DNA of 64,000 nucleotides from Bolinopsis microptera (taxonomy: Eukaryota; Ctenophora; Tentaculata; Lobata; Bolinopsidae). Position 1 is the first letter of the stretch. Every line of letters begins with the position of its first letter. The DNA is taken from assembly GCF_026151205.1 (NCBI RefSeq), contig NC_087075.1, positions 5,076,858 to 5,140,857 on the forward strand. The letters are read 5' to 3'. Made by a program: the position numbers and the translations under genes. Below, in pieces: positions 23,901-34,930 of this stretch. The notes beneath the pieces were generated by a model. That model saw nothing but the letters and a program-made list of their open reading frames with translations. It had not been told where the DNA came from and did no database searches.

Positions 23901-25911
23901 TCAAACATGTATATTGTTCGTGATTTATTTGCTGTTATAAAATAACCTCCTTCACTTCAGACATGTATATTGTTCGTGATTTATTTGCTGTTATAAAATA
24001 ACCTCCTTCACTTCAGACATGTATTTTGTTCGTGATTTAGTTGCTTTTATAAAATAACCTCCTTCATTTCAAACATGTATATTGTTCGTGATTTAGTTGC
24101 TTTTATAAAATAACCCCTTCATTTCAAACATGTATATTGTTCGTGATTTATTTGCTGTTATAAAATAACCTCCTTCACTTCAGACATGTATTTTGTTCGT
24201 GATTTATTTGCTTTTATAAAATAACCTCCTATATTTCAGACATGTATATTGTTCGTGATTTATTTGCTTTTATAAAATAACCTCCTTCATTTCAGACAAG
24301 TATACGGATCTCGTGCAGAGTGAAAATCCCTCCTGTCCTCAACCCAACACCGTCAGAGAGGTTAAAAGTAAAATGCCTTACGGTAAATATCATACTAAAG
24401 AGACGTGTCAAAGCGATGGATATAGCTGTTGGGATGATACTCATAGAACCTGTAATGCAAAACAAAATTTAGGTAAGAAACGATATAACTTGTTAATACA
24501 AAGGTAAATATGTGTTATGGGACTATTATCGCGATTAGCAAATTTATCCCTTAATTGTCAAATTTGTTAACCAATGGTTGCGGAATATATGGGTGATTGC
24601 ACGGACCTTATGCGACTTTATTTGGACAGACATTAAAAGTTAGTGAAGGACTTTTTTATGTTTAAACGAGTATTATACGGCTGCTTTTATATTGTCTTCG
24701 AATCAGTTGGCTGTTCATTAACAAAGCTTGAAGCAAAAAGTTGCCAAATAAACAAATTGTAAGCCAAGAATAAAAATATATCCATCCAGAATTATGTCTG
24801 TCCAAATAAGGTACGATAAGTTCAGAGTTAGTCGTAATTGCTACTCAGATTTAGATAGCTCTTTTAACTGTGACGTTCAGTTTGTAGTGTGTCGGAAGCT
24901 GATGCGAATGTAATGACTACCGATGAGCACATAGATGTGCACGTGAACAACGTTGGACCGTTTGTCGGAATGGAACTGTCGGAGGGGGATCGTGACAAAG
25001 TTATCTTCTTGGGGGAAAGACTTGACTTTATCTGTAAAGACAAAAATGATGGAGCCGAGTAAGTGGTCTACATCATGTCTATGGTCATATGTTTGGTCAC
25101 ATTATTGTATGAACAGTATCGCTGGTGAACCTATTAAACCTATTTTCTTTGGCTATAGAAATGGCGCGGAACAGTTTAATCTGTTACCGCTTGTAACTGC
25201 TATTCAGAGCATGATTTTGATTGCTGGTATTATGTAAAGAGGGAGCTGGGGGAGAGGGCAGGGGTAGGGGGCTGGGGGCAGTAATTTTTTTTCCTTTGAA
25301 TATCGCGGAGTCCTCTTCAAACTACAGAAAATTGTGTGTTAGCGAGAAAGTAAGTCTGTAAGTTTCAGGATTATATTATGATTCAATTGATAAAGTTGGA
25401 ATCCCAGGTATGTGTTCGAGTACGACCCGGAAAACTTCAATGATGAGTCTCAGTTTGGATACGACACCATCAGTTTCAGCTGCGTCAACGATTACGCTAA
25501 ATTATACACCGACTTCAAGGCTATCTTTGATGCCTTGAAATGTGTCCGTAAGTTACTGTTAAAGCTAATTATATGATAGTGATAGTACTGCTCGGCTCTT
25601 TAGTCTCTAGCCTGGGAGAGAAGTAATGTAATTGCCCCGTCCTCTTAGACTCTAAGATTCTTAAAATATAAATACGTGTTTCCAACGATTTCAAATGATT
25701 GTTAGTTCCGCAATTATTTAACATATTTTAAATGACAGCTAAGCCACAAGATGAACCACAAGATGAGCCACAAGATGAGCCACAAGACGATGGTAATGAT
25801 GGTCACGATGACGACTGCGCAAAAACATTCAGTTGTGAATATTCGCAAGCTGCTATCCTTACTAGCAGCTCAGCCATCATAATTGTTCTCCTGGTAGTAG
25901 CATTCTTTTAG
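20996..25911 (+). CDS. Predicted secreted, GPI-anchored protein of unknown family
   Basis: Eight coding exons with consistent phases: 20996-21001, 21254-21422, 21545-22141, 22605-22760, 24296-24472, 24881-25058, 25408-25547 and 25739-25911. They total 1596 nt (531 aa). Exon 1 is only ATGAAG before a gtgagt donor. With exon 2 it gives the signal peptide MKILILVLFVFGGTLA. The body is acidic, and the second half has scattered cysteines. A PQDE repeat (four units) precedes a C-terminal hydrophobic tail, SSAIIIVLLVVAFF, that ends at the stop with no cytosolic residues. That layout predicts a GPI anchor; a tail-embedded membrane protein is the alternative. AATAAA at 26046 and 26077 fit poly(A) signals. 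I do not recognise the family. Intron 4 holds a 24-copy minisatellite overlapping the exon 5 acceptor, and intron 5 a MITE. Confidence 0.82.
22914..24310 (+). repeat. 56-bp minisatellite, about 24 copies, overlapping the exon 5 splice acceptor
   Basis: The unit (ttgcttttataaaataacct...) contains CTCCTTCATTTCAG followed by ACATGTAT. The real acceptor of exon 5 is the last unit: CTCCTTCATTTCAG|ACAAGTATAC at 24282-24305. About half of the internal units keep CAG before ACATG; the rest read CAA, destroying the acceptor. Translation from internal acceptors meets a stop (ATAAAATAA) within the unit. Confidence 0.92.
24606..24820. mobile_element. Short MITE with CTTAT..TTTATTTGGACAGACAT ends
   Basis: The left end (ccttatgcgactttatttgg) and the reverse complement of the right end (cttatcgtaccttatttgg) form inverted repeats of about 29 bp, continuing into acagacat. 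They resemble the ends of the pogo-like element at 6171-9263, so this may be a deletion derivative of a sister family. In intron 5 of the GPI-protein gene. Confidence 0.6.
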
Positions 25912-26885
25912 AATTTTCTATCAAGTGATCTTTTTGATGATCGCAGATTGAATAGATATTACAAAAGGAAACGAACCTGACTGAATTAGATTTAGAGCAT
26001 ATAAACTGTATTATACACTTTTCAAAGAAAAAGGGGAACTCAAACAATAAATGTATTGCTTCGGCATTCAGACATTAATAAATTTGCATGATATTAGTAT
26101 AGTTTAGAGCAATATTTTAAATATTTGGCCACATGGCTAAAAGTAAACTTGGGTTTTTGTTTTTGAGCTCTTGTATTTTTTTATCAATAAAATTTCAAAT
26201 TGTTACACAGATACATCATTTTATTTCAAAGAAAATATCGCCGAATGACCTTACATGCCTTGACAAGTGACCGAGTGTAAACAAAATTAGGGACACCGAA
26301 ACACCAGTTGACCAGTAAACTGGTCATAGCAATTACATCGGGCCTTATATGCACCTATAAGTGAAGCGATGCTGCAACCAAGGCATGCTAGGTTTATTCC
26401 ATTGAACTAAAAAGGTTACAGCCTAAAATATAGATATGATAAATAACAATGTACCATAAATCATAATTATAAACATACTTTATTGTACATATTTTATTAA
26501 TCATACTTTTTATCAATTTATATTTAGATAATATAGTTACATGAAAGATAACGAAAACTTTCAATTATCAAAATATATAATATCGTGATCTATAACAAGA
26601 GATTATAATTACTGATTAAGGATTTGCAGCATTTGTACGGGGTTGTAATTAAGTACAAAAAATATAATTCGTGAGATTAATGCCAGGAATGCGCACAGAT
26701 CTTTAATCAGTAAAATGACAGTGAAATTGTACTGAGGTGTTTAGTATTGTAAAACTGCTCGAGGTTATTCATAATTCGTCTTGATAGTAAAGTATTGTTT
26801 CGTTATTGTTATCAAAGTTTGTGTGTCTGATCATCGTGAAAGTTTAGGTAAATTGTTTAACTGTCAGAAGATGTTATATGGTCGT
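25912..26885. other. 3' flank of the GPI-protein gene
   Basis: Contains AATAAA at 26046-26051 and 26077-26082, likely 3'-end signals. Beyond about 26100 there is only AT-rich DNA without a recognised feature. Confidence 0.45.
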
Positions 26886-28787
26886 TTAGAACTGTCCAAG
26901 GTACTGAATTAAATGGGTTTTAAACACGGATGGCCTTGAGATTTCCCTTAATTCATAAGGGAGTTTATTCCAAAGAATGTGTGCTCTGTAAAAGTAAGAC
27001 TTAGATATGCCTGAACATCTGGTCTGGCTTGACGTAAGGTTTTGTGGAACTTGAGGAGAAATGTCATTAATCATACTGAGATCGTGTAGATGTGATCGCC
27101 TTAACCTACTTCCCATGAAACGTCGTAAGTAAGGTGGAAATGTCACAACTGACATGTCATAAAAAATATTATGAAAATATATAAATATATCCTTGTAATC
27201 AAACCTTACCGAGAGTGGAAGGATATTTAGTTCCTTACACGCTATGAAATACCTTTTTTGTCCCTAAGGCTCAATTAAATATCATTAAGGATCCACTTGA
27301 GACCTCTTTTTTTGTATCGATTCAAGTTTTTCCACCGAGGTTTCTGAATGAGGCCGCCAGACAATTGTGCAGTGTTCGAAATGACTTCTAACCTGAGATA
27401 GATAGAAGGCCCGACGTTTTTTAGTGTTCTTGGTGAAGTAACATGTTCTTTTTAGAAGGCCTAACCTCTGACTAGCCTTAGAGTACATCATATCACAGTG
27501 ATGTGACCAATCTAACTTACTATTGATATGTACTCCAAAATCTTTTTCAATGTCTGTGTATTCGATAGCCGTTTCATTCATAGAGTACACAAAATTAACA
27601 GTAACACTACGATTCATAGAATATGCTCTGGTAATAGAAAGAACGTGACTTTGTGAGGGGTGAAACACCATCTTATTATGATGAGCCCAATTTTGAAGAC
27701 TGTTAATATTCTGCTGGAGCAGCCAATGGTCATCCTGAGACGTGATTCTATATACGCCATATTTTTGTATCATCAGCATACATGGTTATATTTGTTTCCG
27801 GTGACAAATCTTCTGTAATGTCATTAAGAAAAAGTATAAATAAAGTAGGCCCTAAAATTGAGCCCTGGGGACACCTGATCTAACCTGACAGGGAGCAGAC
27901 ATTTTATTTCCAATGACAACCCTTTGGTTTCTGTTTTCAAGGTAGCACTTGAAGAATCTCAGTAGAGATGCATCAATGTTATATTGTTCTTTGAGCTTCA
28001 ACAGAATTATGTCGTGGTTGACAGAATCAAAAGCTTTTTGGAAATCAAAGTATATTATGTCAGTGCGAACATTGTCATTGAGAGATACTGATAGGGCTAA
28101 GCTGTCACAGAAATTAACTAGCTGAGTTGTAGTTGTACAGGATTTCAACTCATAAAACCATGTTGACGTTGATCGATAAGATGTTCACATCGATTGAGCA
28201 ATTCATCCCGGATTACTTTTTCGTAAATTTTCATAATAATGCTTGTCAGAGAAATTGGCCTATAGTTGGTAATCTGCTGGAATACATTCAGTTTTATAAA
28301 AGGCTCCAAAAAGGATGGCAAGAGGCTTAGACAGGCTCACTGAACAGTTTAAAATTCTTCCATGGATATTGTCGGCCTCTTGCGCTTTACTTGGATCAAT
28401 ATTTTCAAGTAAACCTTTGATTTTACAAGTGTCGAAATTGACCTGAAAATCACGGTCACTGGAAAAGTCGATATTTATATCATAATCACTACCCTCTGTA
28501 AACTGTTCGTTAAAATATTTATTGAATAACTCGCACTGTCCCTGCGGATCGGACCGTAGGCAACCATTGTAGCTGACTGTTTCAGGAATGCGATTAGAGT
28601 TTGATTAAGATTTCACAAAAGACCAGAACTTTTTGTTATTGAGATTTCTGTTATCATCATCTTCAAAGTTAATTGCGTCCAATTTTGCATCAACGAGATT
28701 TTTAAAATCTCTCCTAGTTTTGGAAAATTTTAAATATTTTTTTTGGATTACGGTAGAAGACTGTTTCCATTCGTCATGTAGTGACAA
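26886..28787 (-). pseudogene. Decayed LINE reverse transcriptase (Jockey/CR1/L2-like group)
   Basis: Fragments run in order on the minus strand. The linker before RT (FSKTRRDFKNLVDAKLD) is at 28787-28605. RT with DFQKAFDSVNHDIILLKL (motif A) and SGVP (motif B) is at 28148-27852. MYADDTKIW (motif C) is near 27770. The post-catalytic part with RSHFEHCTIVWRPHSE is at 27779-27285, and the C-terminal tail LWNKLPYELREI at 27155-26886. At least three frameshifts and stops separate them. The endonuclease is missing, so it is 5'-truncated. Clade placement needs a tree. Confidence 0.8.
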
Positions 28788-28854
28788 ACATTTATTATTA
28801 ATATTGAATTAAGGCTTTATTAGTAATACAGTTTTGTACAGTTCTAGTTCTTAG

Positions 28855-28954
28855 AAAGGGGTGGTTCACATATAATTACGTAATCACTAATCGGCCCATT
28901 TTCAACCCCCTCCGATCCCCCTCCGTATAATCAGTTTTACACATTGACAATGAC
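28855..28954. mobile_element. Half MITE (relative of 2032-2195)
   Basis: Reads aggggtggttcacatataat, then ttacgtaatc, then C-rich cccctccg, the left half of the GGGGTCGTTCAC MITE. The partner end is absent; the Penelope-like element starts where it should continue, so insertion there may have cut it. Confidence 0.5.
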
Positions 28955-29567
28955 AAGTTTTACAATTCTAAACTTAATATCTGGTGTAAATTTGGGGTAG
29001 ATATTTACGATCGTGTTATCAAAATATTTGATTAGGAATGTGTAGACTGTTGATATGTTGGAGTAGTTCATATTTGTTTGTCCTTCATATATCGTTTTTA
29101 TTAATTGGGACCTTGAATCTTGAGTGTAATGTGCCTTTTCTCTTCGGCTCACGCTTCCCGCGTGTGGTTGTACCTGGAACCTAGGTTGAGTTCCTATTTT
29201 CACCTTATTTACATTATTTGAGTTATTTCGTGCGTGTCTAGGGATCTCTTTGGTGAGATGAGTTGTTGTATTAGTACTATTTAGTTGACCCAGTTTATAT
29301 TCTTATTTTATTTTACCCTTTTCAGTTTTTAGATGATTTATGTTATTTGCATGCTCATGTTATAATAGAGTTTGAAGCATTGTTGCGTTTTGGGGCTTTG
29401 TAATACTATGACGGCATTGCTTTGAATTTGAATTTCTGATGATATTGATTTTCACTTTCAGTGCTATGTAACCTGGCAGTAACGTTGTAAAGGACTTTGA
29501 GGGGGTCTGTAGTCCCCCCGCATAGTATGTTTGTGTTTCACTGATTTGTAAACTGAAGACGTAAATA
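28955..29567 (+). repeat. Upstream pseudo-LTR of the Penelope-like element
   Basis: Matches 32311-32923 base for base except for changes such as cctaggttg/cctagattg and gacccagt/gacctagt. It carries the terminal codons of the ORF without the rest, showing it comes from a truncated tandem copy. Confidence 0.88.
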
Positions 29568-29652
29568 CTTGGGGATTATCTACGGCTGTCTCGACGCCTC
29601 GTCTGATCCATGACAATTTTGTCTCTCTTCTTGTTTTTTGTCACAAGTGATC

Positions 29653-32391
29653 ATGAATAACAACAGTTTCCAGAACGCTCCTACTGCAGATGACTCAAAC
29701 TATAGCATGTATAGATGTGACAGGAATTCTTGTATTTCATGCTCATCTAGAATTTGCATGGATAATTATGTCAAGAACCATGTCACTAAAGAATCTTTTT
29801 CCCTCACGTTCAATGGTTCGTGTGATACTAAGAATTGTGTCTATGTGATAAAATGTACGCATATTGGGTGTAATTACCAGTATGTGGGCCATACCATTAA
29901 CACCATTAAGGCTAGGGTTAGCCAGCACAAATCGACTATTACCAGGGGTGGTGGTTGTAGGGTTTTGAGAGAACACTTCACTGAGGTTCATAGTCCTGAG
30001 AACATTTCTATTATGCCGGTACATCTTCTTCCTGCTATTACCACCTTGAAACAACGTGAAGATATAGAGGATACTTGGATGCTTAAGCTTAATACGTTGT
30101 TTCCATATGGGCTTAACCTACGAGCTAAGAAAGTTGGGGTTATGGACTTAAGCACTCTAGTAATGGGTTCGAAGGACACCATTTATAGTAAATTCGACGT
30201 GGTGAAGATTAATAGGCATTTAAGGGGTGGGATACAGGTCCCTCATGCTGGTGATGCTACTTCATTTTGTGAGGACACTTTCTTTGACACTCTCATCAGA
30301 TCCTCTGTTATAGACTTTCATTCTATCAGAACACAGTTAGCTAGTTTAAAGAAAGTTCATTTAAAGAGGGTCTATATTCAAGCTATTTCTCAGACTGCAT
30401 CAGCCAGAACAGAACATCTGTATCGTCTATTACTTGTTAAAGACCTTGCTTGGTTCTATCTGTGTAGAATGGGAGTAGGAGTGAAGAAGACTAAATCTTC
30501 CTTTTTCCTTGTTGTTAACTACGTTAACAAGCATGTGGAGTCTATTAATTTTAGGAAGATTTTTAAAGATTCGGCTGTCTCTGTAGCTTCTCCTTTTAAC
30601 TCTAATAATTTATCAGCACCTACTATTTCATATCATTATCCTAGAACTATTAGATCGAGAGTATTAAATTATAAAGAGGCTTATGATGATCATTCTGACC
30701 CTAACACGATGTCATGTGATTGTTCGTCTAGTTCCTTTAGGGATAATCACTTTAATCATGTTATTACAGGAGATCTCAGTTTAATTAAAGATGATAAGTT
30801 ACGAACTGTTTTATCTAAAGGACTTAATTATCGGGATCAAGCACCCCCTTCGACTGATCTAGCTTTTAAAGCTGCTAAAAAAGCAATTATTGATTATTGT
30901 AGTAAAATGTCGGAGCGATATAAAAAACCTATAGAAATGTTTGCTGAATGGAAAGCACTTATATTAGAACAAGTAAAGAGACAGTTAGAGAACTGTAAAC
31001 CTTTTCCTTATAATACTACTCTTTCTGATGAGAACGTGAAACATGAACTTGATATTTTGCATGATAAATATGTGTTAGTACCTACTGATAAAGCTGCTAA
31101 TAATATTACTATTGTATGTAAGAAGTTTTACATTTCGAAGATTCATGAAGAACTGGCTTCAGATAATTTCGAGATGATTGACAGGTCAGTTGACGACATT
31201 GTCCAAGAACATGAAAAGTTTATGTTAAAATATGGAATTAAATTATTACCTGAAAATTGTAAATTACCGTATTTATATATTACCCCTAAACAGCATAAAT
31301 CGCCAGTGGGTTTTAGATTTATTACTTCAGGTGCTGCATGTAGCTTACAGCAACTTTCTAAATATGTGGGAATTTGTCTTAAATCTTTATTGCATTCAGC
31401 TATAAATAGGTCTCTTTATGATAATAAATTTCACTCGAGAAATGATTTCTATGTTATAGACAATATCGAGCCTGTTATAGATTTTATTCACGCTAATAAC
31501 TTGAGAATGGGTTCTAAATCTATTAATACTTACGATTTCTCTACTCTTTATACTTCCATTCCTCATACACAATTAAAAGCTAATCTTTTAAAGTTTATCA
31601 ACCGTGTTTTTGGATTTAAAGAGAAGCCGTTTATCATTCCTAATATTTATACGAAAAGAGCTTATTTTAGCCAAGGACGTAGTTCTAATAAGACTAGTTT
31701 CAGCAAAGATGAGCTTATAGAATGTGTTAACTATTTGATCGATAATTCTTTTGTTATTTATCAAGGTAAGATATACAAGCAAGTTATTGGGATCCCGATG
31801 GGGACTAATGCAGGACCTCAGATTGCTAATACTTATTTACATGTGTTTGAATATGAGTATATCAAGAAACTCATAGAAAATGGTGATGAGGTTGCACTTA
31901 AGAGTTTGGAAAATATATTTCGATATCAAGATGATCTTATTTCGTTTAATGATAGTGGTCTATTAGGGAATATTTTAGGAGATATCTATCCTACGGAGAT
32001 GATTGTGAACTGTACTAATGTTTCACCGCGTAAGTGCAATTATCTAGATTTATGTATTAGCATTTACAGGGGCAAGTTTAGAGTAACACTTTATGATAAA
32101 CGGAAAGACTATAGTTTTAATGTCATTTCTTATCCTTTTTTAGATGGGAATATCCCAAAGAATCTTTCTTACGGGGTATTTATTTCTCAGCTTGTTAGAT
32201 TCGCTAACATTAATACCATAGTAGAGGGATTTTATAGTAACATTTGTGACTTAGTTAAGAAGCTTGTAAATCAAGGCTTTATTCCTGCTGCCTTGCGCAA
32301 AAAGTTTTTGAAGTTTTACAATTCTAAACTTAATATCTGGTGTAAATTTGGGGTAGATATTTACGATCGTGTTATCAAAATATTTGATTAG
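29653..32391 (+). CDS. Penelope-like element protein: GIY-YIG endonuclease plus reverse transcriptase
   Basis: An uninterrupted 912-aa ORF from the first ATG (the frame is open slightly further 5', but only from a TTG). The N-terminus has a cysteine knuckle (CDRNSCISC), then a GIY-YIG-type module with YVI near residue 62 and YVGHT near residue 76. The reverse transcriptase follows: motif A YDFSTLYTSIPH near residue 625, motif B GIPMGTNAGPQIANTYL near 712, and motif C RYQDDLISF near 756. Placing the endonuclease before the RT is the permuted order known from the Hydra/Naiad-type Penelope-like elements; the classical group has it at the C-terminus. All RT motifs are intact, so the protein may be functional. 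Confidence 0.9.
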   Translation: MNNNSFQNAPTADDSNYSMYRCDRNSCISCSSRICMDNYVKNHVTKESFSLTFNGSCDTKNCVYVIKCTHIGCNYQYVGHTINTIKARVSQHKSTITRGGGCRVLREHFTEVHSPENISIMPVHLLPAITTLKQREDIEDTWMLKLNTLFPYGLNLRAKKVGVMDLSTLVMGSKDTIYSKFDVVKINRHLRGGIQVPHAGDATSFCEDTFFDTLIRSSVIDFHSIRTQLASLKKVHLKRVYIQAISQTASARTEHLYRLLLVKDLAWFYLCRMGVGVKKTKSSFFLVVNYVNKHVESINFRKIFKDSAVSVASPFNSNNLSAPTISYHYPRTIRSRVLNYKEAYDDHSDPNTMSCDCSSSSFRDNHFNHVITGDLSLIKDDKLRTVLSKGLNYRDQAPPSTDLAFKAAKKAIIDYCSKMSERYKKPIEMFAEWKALILEQVKRQLENCKPFPYNTTLSDENVKHELDILHDKYVLVPTDKAANNITIVCKKFYISKIHEELASDNFEMIDRSVDDIVQEHEKFMLKYGIKLLPENCKLPYLYITPKQHKSPVGFRFITSGAACSLQQLSKYVGICLKSLLHSAINRSLYDNKFHSRNDFYVIDNIEPVIDFIHANNLRMGSKSINTYDFSTLYTSIPHTQLKANLLKFINRVFGFKEKPFIIPNIYTKRAYFSQGRSSNKTSFSKDELIECVNYLIDNSFVIYQGKIYKQVIGIPMGTNAGPQIANTYLHVFEYEYIKKLIENGDEVALKSLENIFRYQDDLISFNDSGLLGNILGDIYPTEMIVNCTNVSPRKCNYLDLCISIYRGKFRVTLYDKRKDYSFNVISYPFLDGNIPKNLSYGVFISQLVRFANINTIVEGFYSNICDLVKKLVNQGFIPAALRKKFLKFYNSKLNIWCKFGVDIYDRVIKIFD

Positions 32392-32923
32392 GAATGTGTA
32401 GACTGTTGATATGTTGGAGTAGTTCATATTTGTTTGTCCTTCATATATCGTTTTTATTAATTGGGACCTTGAATCTTGAGTGTAATGTGCCTTTTCTCTT
32501 CGGCTCACGCTTCCCGCGTGTGGTTGTACCTGGAACCTAGATTGAGTTCCTATTTTCACCTTATTTACATTATTTGAGTTATTTCGTGCGTGTCTAGGGA
32601 TCTCTTTGGTGAGATGAGTTGTTGTATTAGTACTATTTAGTTGACCTAGTTTATATTCTTATTTTATTTTACCCTTTTCAGTTTTTAGATGATTTATGTT
32701 ATTTGCATGCTCATGTTATAATAGAGTTTGAAGCATTGTTGCGTTTTGGGGCTTTGTAATACTATGACGGCATTGCTTTGAATTTGAATTTCTGATGATA
32801 TTGATTTTCACTTTCAGTGCTATGTAACCTGGCAGTAACGTTGTAAAGGACTTTGAGGGGGTCTGTAGTCCCCCCGCATAGTATGTTTGTGTTTCACTGA
32901 TTTGTAAACTGAAGACGTAAATA
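32311..32923 (+). repeat. Downstream pseudo-LTR of the Penelope-like element
   Basis: Direct repeat of 28955-29567. It holds the ORF's last 27 codons and the element's 3' untranslated region. Confidence 0.88.
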
Positions 32924-32949
32924 GCTATTATATAGTACTAGTGTAACCA

Positions 32950-33778
<829 letters not shown>

Positions 33779-33791
33779 TAACATTTATGGT

Positions 33792-33975
33792 AAAAAACCA
33801 TCAATTAAACCAATTACCAACGGCCGATTTTTTTAAAATTTGCTCATAGGCTTCGTCAGAGTTTTGTCGGCAATATACCGAAAAAACCAGTCCCGTACCG
33901 TTTTTTAATGTAACCGACCGGAAATTACACACGCACAGACATACATACACACAGACGATCAGACACACACACATT
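33792..33975 (+). repeat. Dispersed repeat ending in a CA-rich tract, copy 2
   Basis: Counterpart of 20518-20700, with the same phrase order and a degenerate acacacgcacagacata tail. Confidence 0.65.
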
Positions 33976-34078
33976 CTGGGATTAATAAGGCCTAGACTTA
34001 TATAAGATTAAGATTAAGAGTCACACTGTCACAGGGGGACTATTATAGTAAAATTGAACCTCTAAAAATCGCTAACAG

Positions 34079-34930
34079 TTGTCCCAGTTTTACCAATGTA
34101 CTAGCCCACGTTGTCAACAGATCTTTCCACAGGCTTTGAAAGAAGCGAAGGTGGTCCCAATTCACAAAGGTGGATCTAAATCTGACATAAAAAATTACAG
34201 TCCAAATAAACCAATATCTCTTCTTGCTTCTTTCTCTATAAAAGTATTTGAAAAGCTAATGCATAACCGAGTTATAAGTTTTTTAGATAAATACAGCATA
34301 CTATGTGAAAACCAATACGGTTTTCGCCCAGGTAGGTCTTGTGAACATGCTCTTCTCAACGCAAAAGACACCATTCTTAATTCAATGTCTAAAAAGCAGG
34401 TAACTTTACTTCTTTTAATCGACTTCAGCAAAACTTTCGACCTTGTGGATCATTTCATACTCTTGCGCAAGCTAGACCATTACGGCATAAGGGGTCAAGC
34501 CTTAAACTGGTTTAAGTCATATCTCACTAACAGGAAACAGTTTGTATCAATTGGCTCGTCAAAATCTTCAACCAACCAAATTTTATACGGCGTGCCTCAA
34601 GGGTCAATACTCAATATTAGGAGTAGGACCTTTACTCTTTATAATCTACATAAACGACCTGCCTCAAATATCAGATATAGCCAATTTCATTATGTACGCA
34701 GATGATGCCAACATCTTCCTGATAGGAGAAAATCTTAACGAAGTTTACGATAAACTAATAACTCTTAGCGATGCTTTAGTTAAGTGGGTAGATAATAATG
34801 GTTTAGCTCTCAACCTTAAGAAAACAAATTATATGATCTTCTCTCGACAAAGAAATCTTAATTATCGTGATGTGGCAATTTCTGGTGTCACAATTGAGAG
34901 AAAAACAGAAGCCCGTTTTTTAGGAGTTAT
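34079..34930 (+). pseudogene. LINE-A reverse transcriptase, 5' part (split by LINE-B)
   Basis: Encodes the RT fingers and palm of a Jockey/CR1-like LINE: KVVPIHKGGSKSDIKNY, YGFRPGRSCEHALLN, motif A LIDFSKTFDLVDH, motif B YGVPQGSIL and motif C MYADDANIFL. A frameshift near 34600 separates motifs B and C. The reading is cut at 34930 by LINE-B. The same family recurs, better preserved, at 63240-64000. Confidence 0.88.

Larger units (their letters stand above)
28955..32923 (+). mobile_element. Penelope-like retroelement with N-terminal GIY-YIG nuclease and 613-bp direct repeats
   Basis: Two direct repeats (28955-29567 and 32311-32923) of identical length, with only about two or three differences seen, enclose one long ORF. 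The second repeat includes the last 80 bp of the ORF and its 3' UTR, so the upstream repeat is the tail of a preceding partial copy. That is the tandem 'pseudo-LTR' layout typical of Penelope-like elements. The near-identity implies recent insertion. Confidence 0.88.

Noticed and set aside
22914-24310. CRISPR array
   Set aside because: Repeats are contiguous without unique spacers, and the DNA is eukaryotic. The same holds for the other minisatellites.
29638-29652. Start of the Penelope ORF at 29638
   Set aside because: That codon is TTG. The first ATG in frame is at 29653.
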